Source of the DNA: WOZL01 sp041678645
GTDB lineage: Bacteria > Patescibacteriota > Dojkabacteria > SC72
DNA length: 20,142 nucleotides
Direction: 5' to 3'
Assembly: GCA_041678645.1 (NCBI GenBank)
Contig: JBAYNT010000006.1
Coordinates: 1-20,142 of the forward strand
This document shows positions 7,036-14,345 of the stretch, piece after piece. Below the pieces are notes generated by a model. That model did no database searches. It was given only the letters and a program-made list of their open reading frames with translations, and was not told the DNA's origin. Positions within the stretch are counted from its first letter, which is position 1. Every line of letters starts with the position of its first letter. The position numbers and the translations under genes were made by a program.

Positions 7036-7365
7036 ATGAATGAGAATATCGACAATCAAAAACAGTATTTTATTGATACAATAGCAAAATTTTGTGACAA
7101 ATGTGGTAACGCATACTCCATAGGGGATCTTGAAATTATACAAGAGAACCCAATATCGAGTATTATACACTTCTCATGCAGTAATTGTAAAGCTAGCCAT
7201 ATAGCAACATTTCTTAAACCTATGGGTATTAGCAATAGGGTACCTGTCAACACAGATTTGGAGGTAGAAGAGATAGGGAAGTTTGCGAAAAGAGGCGAAA
7301 CAACTACAGAAGAAATTCTAAAACTTTATCTTTATCTTAAAGAAAATAGTAAAGTTAGAGTGTAG
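7036..7365 (+). CDS. Small zinc-ribbon protein of unknown function
   Basis: A 109-residue soluble protein with two knuckles, C20-x2-C23 and C48-x2-C51, that should bind one zinc. A basic, helical tail (about 85-109) follows. I do not recognise the family; a nucleic-acid or protein-binding adaptor role is plausible but unproven. It is divergent from rpoD across 24 bases, and its stop overlaps the convergent SDR-DUF4012 gene by 11 bases. A leaderless extended -10 promoter, full coding character and the paired knuckles support a genuine gene. The strand isolation and the shared promoter gap with rpoD hint at linked control with the sigma factor. Confidence 0.75.
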   Translation: MNENIDNQKQYFIDTIAKFCDKCGNAYSIGDLEIIQENPISSIIHFSCSNCKASHIATFLKPMGISNRVPVNTDLEVEEIGKFAKRGETTTEEILKLYLYLKENSKVRV

Positions 7366-10345
7366 ACCAGCTTATCTCAAATAGTGTATCAGAGAGTAAA
7401 TCAAATCTTCTATTAAGCTGGTTGCTTATACTTGTTAATTCGTTACTCTCAACAACATTCCATCCTTGAGGATATGTGACACTTAACACATAACTCTCTT
7501 TCTTAGCACCAGGCTGTTTATATATATTTAGATTAAAGAAAACATTGTCGTTTTGAGTAGTAAGTGGAAAATATACACCAAGATCAGTTTTACTTACCCT
7601 ATATTTCAGTACTAAAGAGCTATTCTCCTGTATGGCAGTGTTAAACCATCCTCCGACAACCTTAAATCCTCCATCTGTATATATGTGATATTCATTATTC
7701 TCTATACCCTGAATGCCTAAAACTTCTGCACCGCTAGGAATATATATTCTTGTGTAGTTTATGTAATCTCCCTGAGGATATGTATTACTACTACTTTCAT
7801 TTACAACATTGATCTCATAGGTATAGGTTATGTATTTTTCATCAATATCTATATTAAGATTATGAGCTCTCTTAATATATAGATTGGCCTTATTACCTCC
7901 CCAGTTCCAATCTATAGCAATAGGAGAAGAGGCATATTTACTATCAAGTCGTCCATCCCAATTTCGCTCATCAAAGAATCTTGTAGCACCAGTATTTTTA
8001 AACACAGCCTGGAGATGTTTCTCAGTTAAACTCTCCTCAAACACTGAAGCAACCTCGGTATATTCGGAGAAATTAGAGGAAAGTAACTTGGTTACAGTTT
8101 CATTTGCCAAATTAGCTAGAAATGTAGACTTACGATTAGAGCCAGGGGAAAACTCTTCATGCATTTCAAAGATTTTAGAATATATGTTTTCACTTGTAAT
8201 TAGCTCACTTTCACCAGGGACCTCTATACCACCCCAGTGTGTTAGAAGTTTCTGTATAAAATTAATGTCAATTGTTATTAATCCATCTAAATCATCACCT
8301 TTGCCAAGAGCAGAAACAAAGCCCTCTGACTCTAGCATTACGTTGTACAAATCAGGATTCCAGTTTACTAGAGAGAAAGAGTAATCTGTTGTCTCTAAGG
8401 CTTTAATGAGAGAGGCTGGGGCTGTAAATTTTTTATTTTGTACTTTTAAAGTACCGTCTGCATTATAAATATCATCCACAAAAAGCTCTCGGATTTGTCC
8501 TCCCTCAAGACCAACAATTGCATAGCTAGAAATCCACCCACCAGTACTTCTAATTTCGCCTTCGTTTTGTAGCAAAACTAGGAATCTCTTTCTCTCGGTA
8601 TTTCCTAATATGTCTGGGAGGAAAGTAACAACAGAATTTATAGAATCAACAGATGAAGCTGCTTGTTTAACGAGGGATTTTAGATCTAAAATATAGTCTT
8701 GTGTGAACTTAGGAAAATATTCTGGGATAACAGTTGATATAACTTCACTAGAGAGATTGAGCTTGTAGGCACCATCACTAGTAAGGTAGTTATACTCCTC
8801 AATTTCATTAAGGTATTCTCTATACTCTCTTGTGCTATTTGGAGTACCGCTTTCAAAGTTAATAGCAGGTTCGAAATCTTTGATGTATTGAACTAATGGT
8901 TGTAAACCTGAGATTAAGCTATCTCCACTATCCACGGCATAATCTAAACCTAAAAAGATTTTATCTATTTCTGCAGAGAGATTATCTTTATCAAGGATAT
9001 TAAAAACCCAATTTGTCCTCTGAGTATTCTTCTTTACTCTTTCTAGATGATATTTTATTTCACCTAAGTTATTACTAGCCTCATTAAAGTCGTAGGTTGC
9101 TATATTCTCTTTTAAATTGTCTACATTTGAGGAAATCACGAAGGCTCCAATTCCTATTCCGATCACAGGGGATAGAAGAAAGTATATGAAAAGGAGTGTT
9201 AGTATTGAAAGCCCACCACCTAAGAAGATTTTTTTGTAATCTATCTCCGCGAAATATCTTTTATTCTCTTTTCCTCTGAATATATCTTTAATTTTATTAA
9301 CGAATATTCCCTTTTTAGTCCTTACCTCAACGCTATTCTTATTTTGTTCATCTTTATTGCTTTCAGGGATGTTCCATCTTTTGTTGGTAGATTCATAATA
9401 CTTATGGATTTGATCTATAAACATACTTTCTAGATTTGCCTGTTGCTTCCATCCGTATTTTGAGGCATTAGGTGCAGGAACATATAAATCTTGCAATATA
9501 AGCTGTGCACTCTGATCTGTAACAAACTTTATGCTCTGAGCCGACACATTCAATTCTAAGAGCTTGTAGGCAATAGACAGTGTAGTATAGTCATTCTTGT
9601 TCGCAAGGGATATCACCTCGCCTTTGCTCCTCTCAGAGAAGGTAAGTTTTAGTAACCCATACACTGCATCATCCTCCTCGATGATATTATGCACATCCAG
9701 TCCCTCTCCCAATATCTCAATTTGATTCTTATTTACACCGTCGGAGAACAAGTTGTGCAGCCTAGGGTCAGAAATATTCTCAACCCCTTTACCAAGTAAG
9801 GTACCAAGGCGAATTATACGTAAGTTTGAATTTGTTTGATCTCTGAATTCTGCAGAAAGATTCTCACAATATTTTTGTAGCTCAATATTTGAATAGGGAG
9901 ATGGCTCTGACAAATTCTCATTATTAACCCTATTAGCTAACTCTCTATTTAATCTAAGCGAGGTTATAATCGAAATTTTTGCTTTTGATTTTAGTGCACT
10001 CTTAAGAGCTAGATTAAGATTATCCGTCTCAATTAAAAAGTCCTTACTTTCCAGTTGAGGCGTCTCAATGAGCATGCTATTAAGATTGTAGAAAAGATAA
10101 TCTATCCTACTTAGTTCCTCTAAGAAAGACTTAGCGCTTTTGAAGTTAATAAATGTTATATTCCCTTCTTTTTTAAGCAGGTTTGTATATTTTTTACTTT
10201 GTGAAGTAAATTTATCGATAATGACTACTTGACTCCCTTGCTCAATGAGGGTTTGTGCAAGAAGATAACCTAAATAATCTCCTCCATGCACAATTACAGA
10301 TACTGGTACTTGAGATTTAATTTTTAAGTTTCTACTCTTGGGCAT
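7355..10345 (-). CDS. Degenerate SDR epimerase domain fused to a membrane-anchored DUF4012 protein
   Basis: The ATG at 10345 gives 996 residues; the open frame also allows a TTG at 10360. I prefer the ATG. Residues about 12-320 resemble an extended short-chain dehydrogenase/NAD-dependent epimerase. The glycine signature TGxxGxxG is reduced to VHGGDYLG, and the catalytic YxxxK is replaced (Y151 has Glu at +4), so the domain probably lacks catalysis and may not bind NAD normally. A membrane helix follows (about 373-403). The large extracytoplasmic part holds a DUF4012 domain (about 585-850) with the QNEGEIRSTGGWISS signature, then a beta-rich C-terminus. DUF4012 is found in actinobacteria and CPR and has no established function; an envelope role is likely. 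It is the last gene of the minus-strand run and overlaps the PEGA gene by 14 bases. Confidence 0.85.
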   Translation of the reverse strand: MPKSRNLKIKSQVPVSVIVHGGDYLGYLLAQTLIEQGSQVVIIDKFTSQSKKYTNLLKKEGNITFINFKSAKSFLEELSRIDYLFYNLNSMLIETPQLESKDFLIETDNLNLALKSALKSKAKISIITSLRLNRELANRVNNENLSEPSPYSNIELQKYCENLSAEFRDQTNSNLRIIRLGTLLGKGVENISDPRLHNLFSDGVNKNQIEILGEGLDVHNIIEEDDAVYGLLKLTFSERSKGEVISLANKNDYTTLSIAYKLLELNVSAQSIKFVTDQSAQLILQDLYVPAPNASKYGWKQQANLESMFIDQIHKYYESTNKRWNIPESNKDEQNKNSVEVRTKKGIFVNKIKDIFRGKENKRYFAEIDYKKIFLGGGLSILTLLFIYFLLSPVIGIGIGAFVISSNVDNLKENIATYDFNEASNNLGEIKYHLERVKKNTQRTNWVFNILDKDNLSAEIDKIFLGLDYAVDSGDSLISGLQPLVQYIKDFEPAINFESGTPNSTREYREYLNEIEEYNYLTSDGAYKLNLSSEVISTVIPEYFPKFTQDYILDLKSLVKQAASSVDSINSVVTFLPDILGNTERKRFLVLLQNEGEIRSTGGWISSYAIVGLEGGQIRELFVDDIYNADGTLKVQNKKFTAPASLIKALETTDYSFSLVNWNPDLYNVMLESEGFVSALGKGDDLDGLITIDINFIQKLLTHWGGIEVPGESELITSENIYSKIFEMHEEFSPGSNRKSTFLANLANETVTKLLSSNFSEYTEVASVFEESLTEKHLQAVFKNTGATRFFDERNWDGRLDSKYASSPIAIDWNWGGNKANLYIKRAHNLNIDIDEKYITYTYEINVVNESSSNTYPQGDYINYTRIYIPSGAEVLGIQGIENNEYHIYTDGGFKVVGGWFNTAIQENSSLVLKYRVSKTDLGVYFPLTTQNDNVFFNLNIYKQPGAKKESYVLSVTYPQGWNVVESNELTSISNQLNRRFDLLSDTLFEISWSTL

Positions 10346-10985
10346 CAATCTCTGTTTCAAAAATTATAGGTATTGGGAAAAGAAATGACTTAACATTTAG
10401 CAAATATCCATCTTCTATTAAAATAGGTATTGTTAATTTCTCGTAGCTATCAGCAACTACCTCCAGTTCATATTCTTTAGCCTTAAGCTTGTTGGCTATT
10501 ATAGGGGCCTTTTTAATATATTCTCCGTCTATATATATCTTACTGTCTTTTATATCACAAAGCACGGATAGTGCCCCTTTATCTTTATCCAAGCTACCTT
10601 GTGGCGTATAGTAAAGGATTGCCCCATGCAAAATTCCTGCAGGGCCTATTTCTATTTCAACTCGAGAGGTTGTATTTTTTGTTAATTTTATATTCAGAGT
10701 TTGCTTTTTATAGAAATTTTCAGAATCTGAGATTTTCTCTAACTCAACAGTGTACTCTCCAGGACTTAACTCATTTATTGTTAATGGAGTCTGCCCATAA
10801 TCCTCCCCATTTATAGAGACGGTAGCTTTCCCGTTGATAGTAATAATTTCAAGTATGGTGTTGGTATAGAAACGATTAAAGAAGGGTATCTTTGAAGCGA
10901 TGCCATCTAAAGGTAAAAAATATATGATTATAGAAAGGGTTATTATCGATATTATGATAATAAGGGTAGTTTTAAACTTTTTCAT
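10332..10985 (-). CDS. Membrane-anchored PEGA-domain protein
   Basis: The 217-residue protein has an N-terminal membrane helix (about 8-28) and two PEGA-type repeats. The first is near 43-95 (VSINGEDYGQTPLTINELSPGEYTV trimmed to SPGEYTVELEK as its core) and the second near 140-185 (KIYIDGEYIKKAPI with KAKEYELEV). PEGA domains are small beta-rich modules of surface proteins in bacteria and archaea and are thought to bind carbohydrate or protein at the cell envelope. The catalytic function, if any, is unknown. The gene has its own consensus promoter six bases before the ATG and overlaps the downstream SDR-DUF4012 gene by 14 bases. The two proteins therefore probably act together outside the membrane. 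Confidence 0.8.
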   Translation of the reverse strand: MKKFKTTLIIIISIITLSIIIYFLPLDGIASKIPFFNRFYTNTILEIITINGKATVSINGEDYGQTPLTINELSPGEYTVELEKISDSENFYKKQTLNIKLTKNTTSRVEIEIGPAGILHGAILYYTPQGSLDKDKGALSVLCDIKDSKIYIDGEYIKKAPIIANKLKAKEYELEVVADSYEKLTIPILIEDGYLLNVKSFLFPIPIIFETEIDAQE

Positions 10986-10991
10986 ACAACC

Positions 10992-11020
10992 ATTATATGG
11001 AATCTCTTACTTTTTGTCTA
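10992..11020 (-). promoter_or_regulatory. Complete sigma-70 promoter of the PEGA gene (leaderless)
   Basis: On the minus strand TAGACA (11020-11015, 5 of 6 matches to the -35 consensus), a 17-base spacer and TATAAT (10997-10992) lead to an ATG only six bases further on. This is the best full promoter placed at leaderless distance in the window. It would give the PEGA/DUF4012 pair its own expression inside the longer run. Confidence 0.75.
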
Positions 11021-11021
11021 T

Positions 11022-12236
11022 TTAATAAGAGTATTTTGACTCTGGAGATTCTTCTTTCTCGTTTCCTTTTCTTCTCTCCGCTTGCCTATTTATAATTACA
11101 ATAAGAAGAAGTACTAATGCTAAGCCAAAGATTACTGCGAAATACCTCATAGCTCCAGTGGTAGCGATAGCCAGGGAACCAAATAATAATGCAATAGAGC
11201 TTTCAAGCAAAAGGATCTGCATTCTAGTAAGGTTTAGCGCTAAAAGCTTGTGATGAAAGTGAGAGGTGTCGTTTATTTCCATTAGCTGCTTAAATGATTT
11301 AGGTTTGTAAATAATAATCCTTCTTATTATTACAAATACAGCATCTAACACAGGTAGACCTAAAAGCATGATTGATGTTGAGAATTTTGCGTCATTGATT
11401 AATGCTAAAAGAGCAATTAGGAACCCATATACCGACCTGCCAGATGAACCAGACATGATTTTTTCAGGAGGGGCTGCGTAGAAAAGAAAGGCCAGTAGAG
11501 AGGCACCAATGGAAATCGACAAAGTAGAAGAAAAATCGGATAGCGTACGTATGGCAATGATAAAAATCAGTATGAATATCACGGAGGAGTAGCTTTCGAG
11601 TAATCCTGGAGAGCCACCAACCCATTTAACAGCATTTAGGCAGAGTATCAACCAGAAAAAGAGAATTATATCCCCTGGTAGTGATAGGGAGAAAGGAAAC
11701 TTTAATATCTGGAAGTCTAAATTATATGCAGAAAGATTAAGTAGCTCTTTATCGATAAAGCCTATCTTCGAAAGATCTATAACTGAAAATACAATAACTA
11801 AAGCAGCAAGTATCTGATAGCCAAACTGAATTCTGGAATCTAGATTGTATATGTCGTCTAGGGTCGAGCCAATCATTAATATTGCTAGAGCAACTAGAAT
11901 TGGGCCTGTAAAAGCATTAATTTCAAAGCTAATGAGGGTAATTATAAAGGCTGGTAACGTTACAGCAAGCCCACCTAAGCTGGGTGTCTCAGTAGCATGC
12001 ATAGCTTTTGCAGGGTTATCAAACTTCTTCCCCTTCCTCCTTTCCCCCGGTTTATATGTAGCCCCTATTGACCAAGCAATCTTACCAATAATAGGGGTGA
12101 CGAGGAAGGTAACTAAAAATGCGATTAGAGCGATTGGCAGAAAGGTTAAATATTTAGAGATATTTGGGTTGTCTACTAAAGTGCTAAATCTCTCTGTTAG
12201 CTTTATAAAAAACTGTGTAGGTATAGCATAGTCCAT
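11022..12236 (-). CDS. WecA/MraY-family membrane protein with lost catalytic residues
   Basis: A 404-residue polytopic protein with about ten membrane helices. Family features are kept: TPSLGGLAV near 84-92, the metal-binding pair D127-D128 in STLDDIYNLDS, the LPVLDAVFVIIRR segment, and D323 plus SHFHHKLL (325-332). Active members transfer a sugar-phosphate from a UDP-sugar to polyprenyl phosphate. Here the DGxDGLA loop (MraY NAVNLTDGLDGL) reads NAVKWVGGSPGL (201-212), losing both Asp. The magnesium-binding GD(S/T)GS motif reads SGSSGRS (262-268), losing that Asp as well. These changes lie in otherwise well-preserved surroundings, so I infer a pseudoenzyme or a strongly altered activity, not sequencing error. 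It starts seven bases after the three-helix protein gene. Confidence 0.85.
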   Translation of the reverse strand: MDYAIPTQFFIKLTERFSTLVDNPNISKYLTFLPIALIAFLVTFLVTPIIGKIAWSIGATYKPGERRKGKKFDNPAKAMHATETPSLGGLAVTLPAFIITLISFEINAFTGPILVALAILMIGSTLDDIYNLDSRIQFGYQILAALVIVFSVIDLSKIGFIDKELLNLSAYNLDFQILKFPFSLSLPGDIILFFWLILCLNAVKWVGGSPGLLESYSSVIFILIFIIAIRTLSDFSSTLSISIGASLLAFLFYAAPPEKIMSGSSGRSVYGFLIALLALINDAKFSTSIMLLGLPVLDAVFVIIRRIIIYKPKSFKQLMEINDTSHFHHKLLALNLTRMQILLLESSIALLFGSLAIATTGAMRYFAVIFGLALVLLLIVIINRQAERRKGNEKEESPESKYSY

Positions 12237-12243
12237 AATGTTG

Positions 12244-12699
12244 TTAATAAAGATTAATTAACCTTATTAAAGATATTGTAATGACCAAATTTCCTAAAAA
12301 CACACCCCAAAGTAAGGTGTTGGATAGACTTCTCTCTCTGTTGTAATACTTATTTGAAAATATTATACCAAGTATCAAAATCGAAGCAGATATAATTGGA
12401 ATAAGATAGACATACTTTGTGGGAGCCAGTGTTTTATTAGCGTCAACGTAAATCTGAAATAATGGAATTTTTTTAGGTAACAAGTGAATACTTTCCTGTA
12501 TGGTGTAAATCTGAGTTACCAGTAGTGCCACTGAGAGAATAATAATTAGCCAGACCCAATTACTCTTAGTATATCTTTTAATATCCCATTGTGCTCTAAA
12601 AAGCTCAAAACGCTCCTTATATTTGGCAATGCTGTTTAATGGGGACTCTTTTAGTTTAAGGCCTAATTGTTTATTCTGTTCTTTCTTCTCCCTTGGCAT
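12244..12699 (-). CDS. Three-helix membrane protein of unknown function
   Basis: A 151-residue protein with a basic, Lys-rich cytoplasmic N-terminus (about 1-45) and three predicted membrane helices (about 48-67, 95-115, 126-148), with a polar loop between the first two. I do not recognise a family. It lies between rsmA and the WecA/MraY-like gene, and its small size and topology suggest a partner of the latter. The start at 12699 is supported by an extended -10 that ends six bases upstream. Its ATG is in frame with rsmA, five codons after the rsmA TGA. Confidence 0.75.
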   Translation of the reverse strand: MPREKKEQNKQLGLKLKESPLNSIAKYKERFELFRAQWDIKRYTKSNWVWLIIILSVALLVTQIYTIQESIHLLPKKIPLFQIYVDANKTLAPTKYVYLIPIISASILILGIIFSNKYYNRERSLSNTLLWGVFLGNLVITISLIRLINLY

Positions 12700-12705
12700 A
12701 GATTT

Positions 12706-12714
12706 ATTATATCA
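12706..12714 (-). promoter_or_regulatory. Extended -10 promoter overlapping the rsmA stop codon (leaderless)
   Basis: On the minus strand TGATATAAT (12714-12706) is an extended -10 whose first three bases are the rsmA TGA stop. TATAAT ends six bases before the ATG at 12699. It would drive the three-helix protein and the downstream envelope genes without a 5' leader. Confidence 0.65.
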
Positions 12715-13443
12715 AGAGAATTCTAAGATTGACACAAAGTCTTCAATGCTAAGTTCCGCTCCTCTTTTTAGTAATAAGCTCTCTGGAATTTTATAACTGT
12801 ACGGCTTTAAGTTATTCTTGATTGTCTTCCTTGGCATTCCAAAAGACCTAACGATCAACCCCTCAAGTGCATTTTTATCGATATCTTGATATCTGTTATG
12901 AGGAATAAATTTTACAAAAGAGCTTGTAACCTTAGGTCTGGGAAGAAAATTGCCAGGTTTAATGTCCATAATTATTTCAAAATCAGCATAGACTTCTCTT
13001 ATTAGGCCCAACGGGTTTTTCTTTCTATTTAGATATTTTTCTGCAACCTCTTTCTGTATTATAAAAAAGGCAGGGTTTTTGAAGGTATCTGAGATAAGGA
13101 TCTTTTTTATAATTTCATCTGCCACATTAAATGGCAGAGATCCAAAGTATGTAGTATTTTTGTCCTGAAGTGGGAAATCCAAAAAATCAATATTATAAGT
13201 TTCTGCCTCTTTGAAGTTATTTTGTAAGAATTGTGCAAGAACGAAGTCCTTTTCTATTACTGTCAACCCCACTGTTGTCTCGTAAAACACTTTAGTAAAA
13301 GCACCTTTGCCTGCTCCTACTTCTGTGATGTGTTCTGGGAGACTTTTTAGTACTTCGTCAATAATCTTTCTTATAAGGTTATCGTTAATAAAAAAATTCT
13401 GTCCTAGAGAGCGCTTCGGCTCTATTCTGTTCTGAAATCCCAT
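12712..13443 (-). CDS. rsmA: 16S rRNA adenine dimethyltransferase RsmA/KsgA
   Basis: SAM-dependent enzyme that dimethylates two adjacent adenines near the 3' end of 16S rRNA during small-subunit maturation. The 243-residue protein is slightly shorter than the usual 260-280. It has the N-terminal KRSLGQNF motif, the SAM-binding EVGAGKGAFT (41-50), the acidic IEKD of motif II, and the C-terminal RSFGMPRKTIKNNL. Motif IV, normally NLPY, reads SLPF at 102-105, so the usual catalytic Asn is Ser. That may lower activity or shift specificity. It starts 22 bases inside the methyltransferase gene. An AAAGGA eight bases before the ATG is one of the few plausible Shine-Dalgarno sites in the window. The stop is the only TGA used by a gene here. 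Confidence 0.9.
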   Translation of the reverse strand: MGFQNRIEPKRSLGQNFFINDNLIRKIIDEVLKSLPEHITEVGAGKGAFTKVFYETTVGLTVIEKDFVLAQFLQNNFKEAETYNIDFLDFPLQDKNTTYFGSLPFNVADEIIKKILISDTFKNPAFFIIQKEVAEKYLNRKKNPLGLIREVYADFEIIMDIKPGNFLPRPKVTSSFVKFIPHNRYQDIDKNALEGLIVRSFGMPRKTIKNNLKPYSYKIPESLLLKRGAELSIEDFVSILEFS

Positions 13444-14345
13444 ATACCGTTTCCTTTAATATATTTCTTCTTACATTTGCTGCATATACAGATATCATCT
13501 CCGAAATCTAATGAACTCTTGCAGGATGGGCAGAGCAAAATGTCTTTTAGGTTCTCATAATCTTTTCCCTTAGACCCTTTGTTTAATTTTGATTTAAAAA
13601 ATATACTTGGGGGAATATCAGACTTAGAAAAAACCTTTTGTAGAATTCTTTCAAAGAACAGGAGTGTATTAATGCCAAAAAGTCTTTTAAGTAGTGGGAC
13701 TCTTAGATAGGAACAGCCTTGCTTCTCTATTATTTCAAATCCACTTTCTTCAAGTAATCTTTCTATATGCTTAGGGTGATAGTTTAAAAAGGAAACACCA
13801 CTACCTTTGGCACCCTCCAAGTGTATAGTGGGCTGTTGGTACGGTTTTTCATCATTAATGCTTCTGTCTCCTGAAAAGAAGGCTCTAACTCTGGCCTTAA
13901 GATGTCTCTTATTAGCAAATTCCTGTATGTATATCCCATCTTTTTTAAGTACCCTAGCTAACTCATTAAAATATTCCTTTTGGTTTTGAATATGATGAAG
14001 AACTCGAACCATAAGGCTACCATCAAAAGCATCTCCCTGAAAAGGCATTCTATAAGCATTTGCAGCAATAAGAATGCAGTTAGGAAATCGTTTGATTATA
14101 TGATCCTGGTTTTTCTTTAGAGTTTTTAATGAGTAATCAAGAATTACGCACTTTCTATATTTGTCGGCATAGCTGTCCGCAAGTCTACCGTAAGAGCCCC
14201 CTATATCAATAAACCAGTCACCTTTCTCCTCCTTTAGCAGCTTCTCTACGACTATATGCTCTGCGGTATTCTCGTACTCTCTGCCTTTCCAATATGTGGA
14301 GTAATCGTAATCAAATCCATCATAATTAACTAGTTTTTGTGACAT
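13422..14345 (-). CDS. SAM-dependent methyltransferase with C-terminal zinc ribbon
   Basis: The 307-residue protein has a class I methyltransferase fold with motif I DIGGSYG (47-53), an acidic strand-2 end (ILDYS), and MPFQGDAFDGSLMVRVLHH, typical of type-11 methyltransferases. The last 38 residues form a Trm112-like zinc ribbon with C272/C275 and C288/C291 (plus C286). Such ribbons are commonly N-terminal or on a separate subunit, so the C-terminal position is notable. The substrate cannot be read from sequence; a tRNA, rRNA, protein or lipid/sugar target is possible. It overlaps dnaG by 20 bases and rsmA by 22 bases, so all three are probably co-translated. Its place beside rsmA makes an rRNA or translation target attractive, but this is inference. 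Confidence 0.8.
   Translation of the reverse strand: MSQKLVNYDGFDYDYSTYWKGREYENTAEHIVVEKLLKEEKGDWFIDIGGSYGRLADSYADKYRKCVILDYSLKTLKKNQDHIIKRFPNCILIAANAYRMPFQGDAFDGSLMVRVLHHIQNQKEYFNELARVLKKDGIYIQEFANKRHLKARVRAFFSGDRSINDEKPYQQPTIHLEGAKGSGVSFLNYHPKHIERLLEESGFEIIEKQGCSYLRVPLLKRLFGINTLLFFERILQKVFSKSDIPPSIFFKSKLNKGSKGKDYENLKDILLCPSCKSSLDFGDDICICSKCKKKYIKGNGIWDFRTE

Noticed and set aside
7012..7170. A 53-codon upstream extension of rpoD
   Set aside because: The extension is hydrophobic, unlike sigma region 1.1, crosses the divergent zinc-ribbon gene and its promoter, and a good ATG at 7011 starts the recognisable protein.
7884..8384. 166-codon open frame on the plus strand
   Set aside because: It lies wholly opposite the DUF4012 coding region, has no recognisable domain and no promoter signal; it looks like an antisense shadow.
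10346..10360. TTG start five codons upstream of the SDR-DUF4012 ATG
   Set aside because: The ATG at 10345 is a better start codon, the extra residues add no domain, and neither site has a Shine-Dalgarno. It remains possible but less likely.
12237..12249. TATTAA seven bases before the WecA/MraY-like gene as another leaderless promoter
   Set aside because: The hexamer lacks the critical last T and overlaps the previous stop codon; a 7-base intergenic gap is better explained by operon reading.
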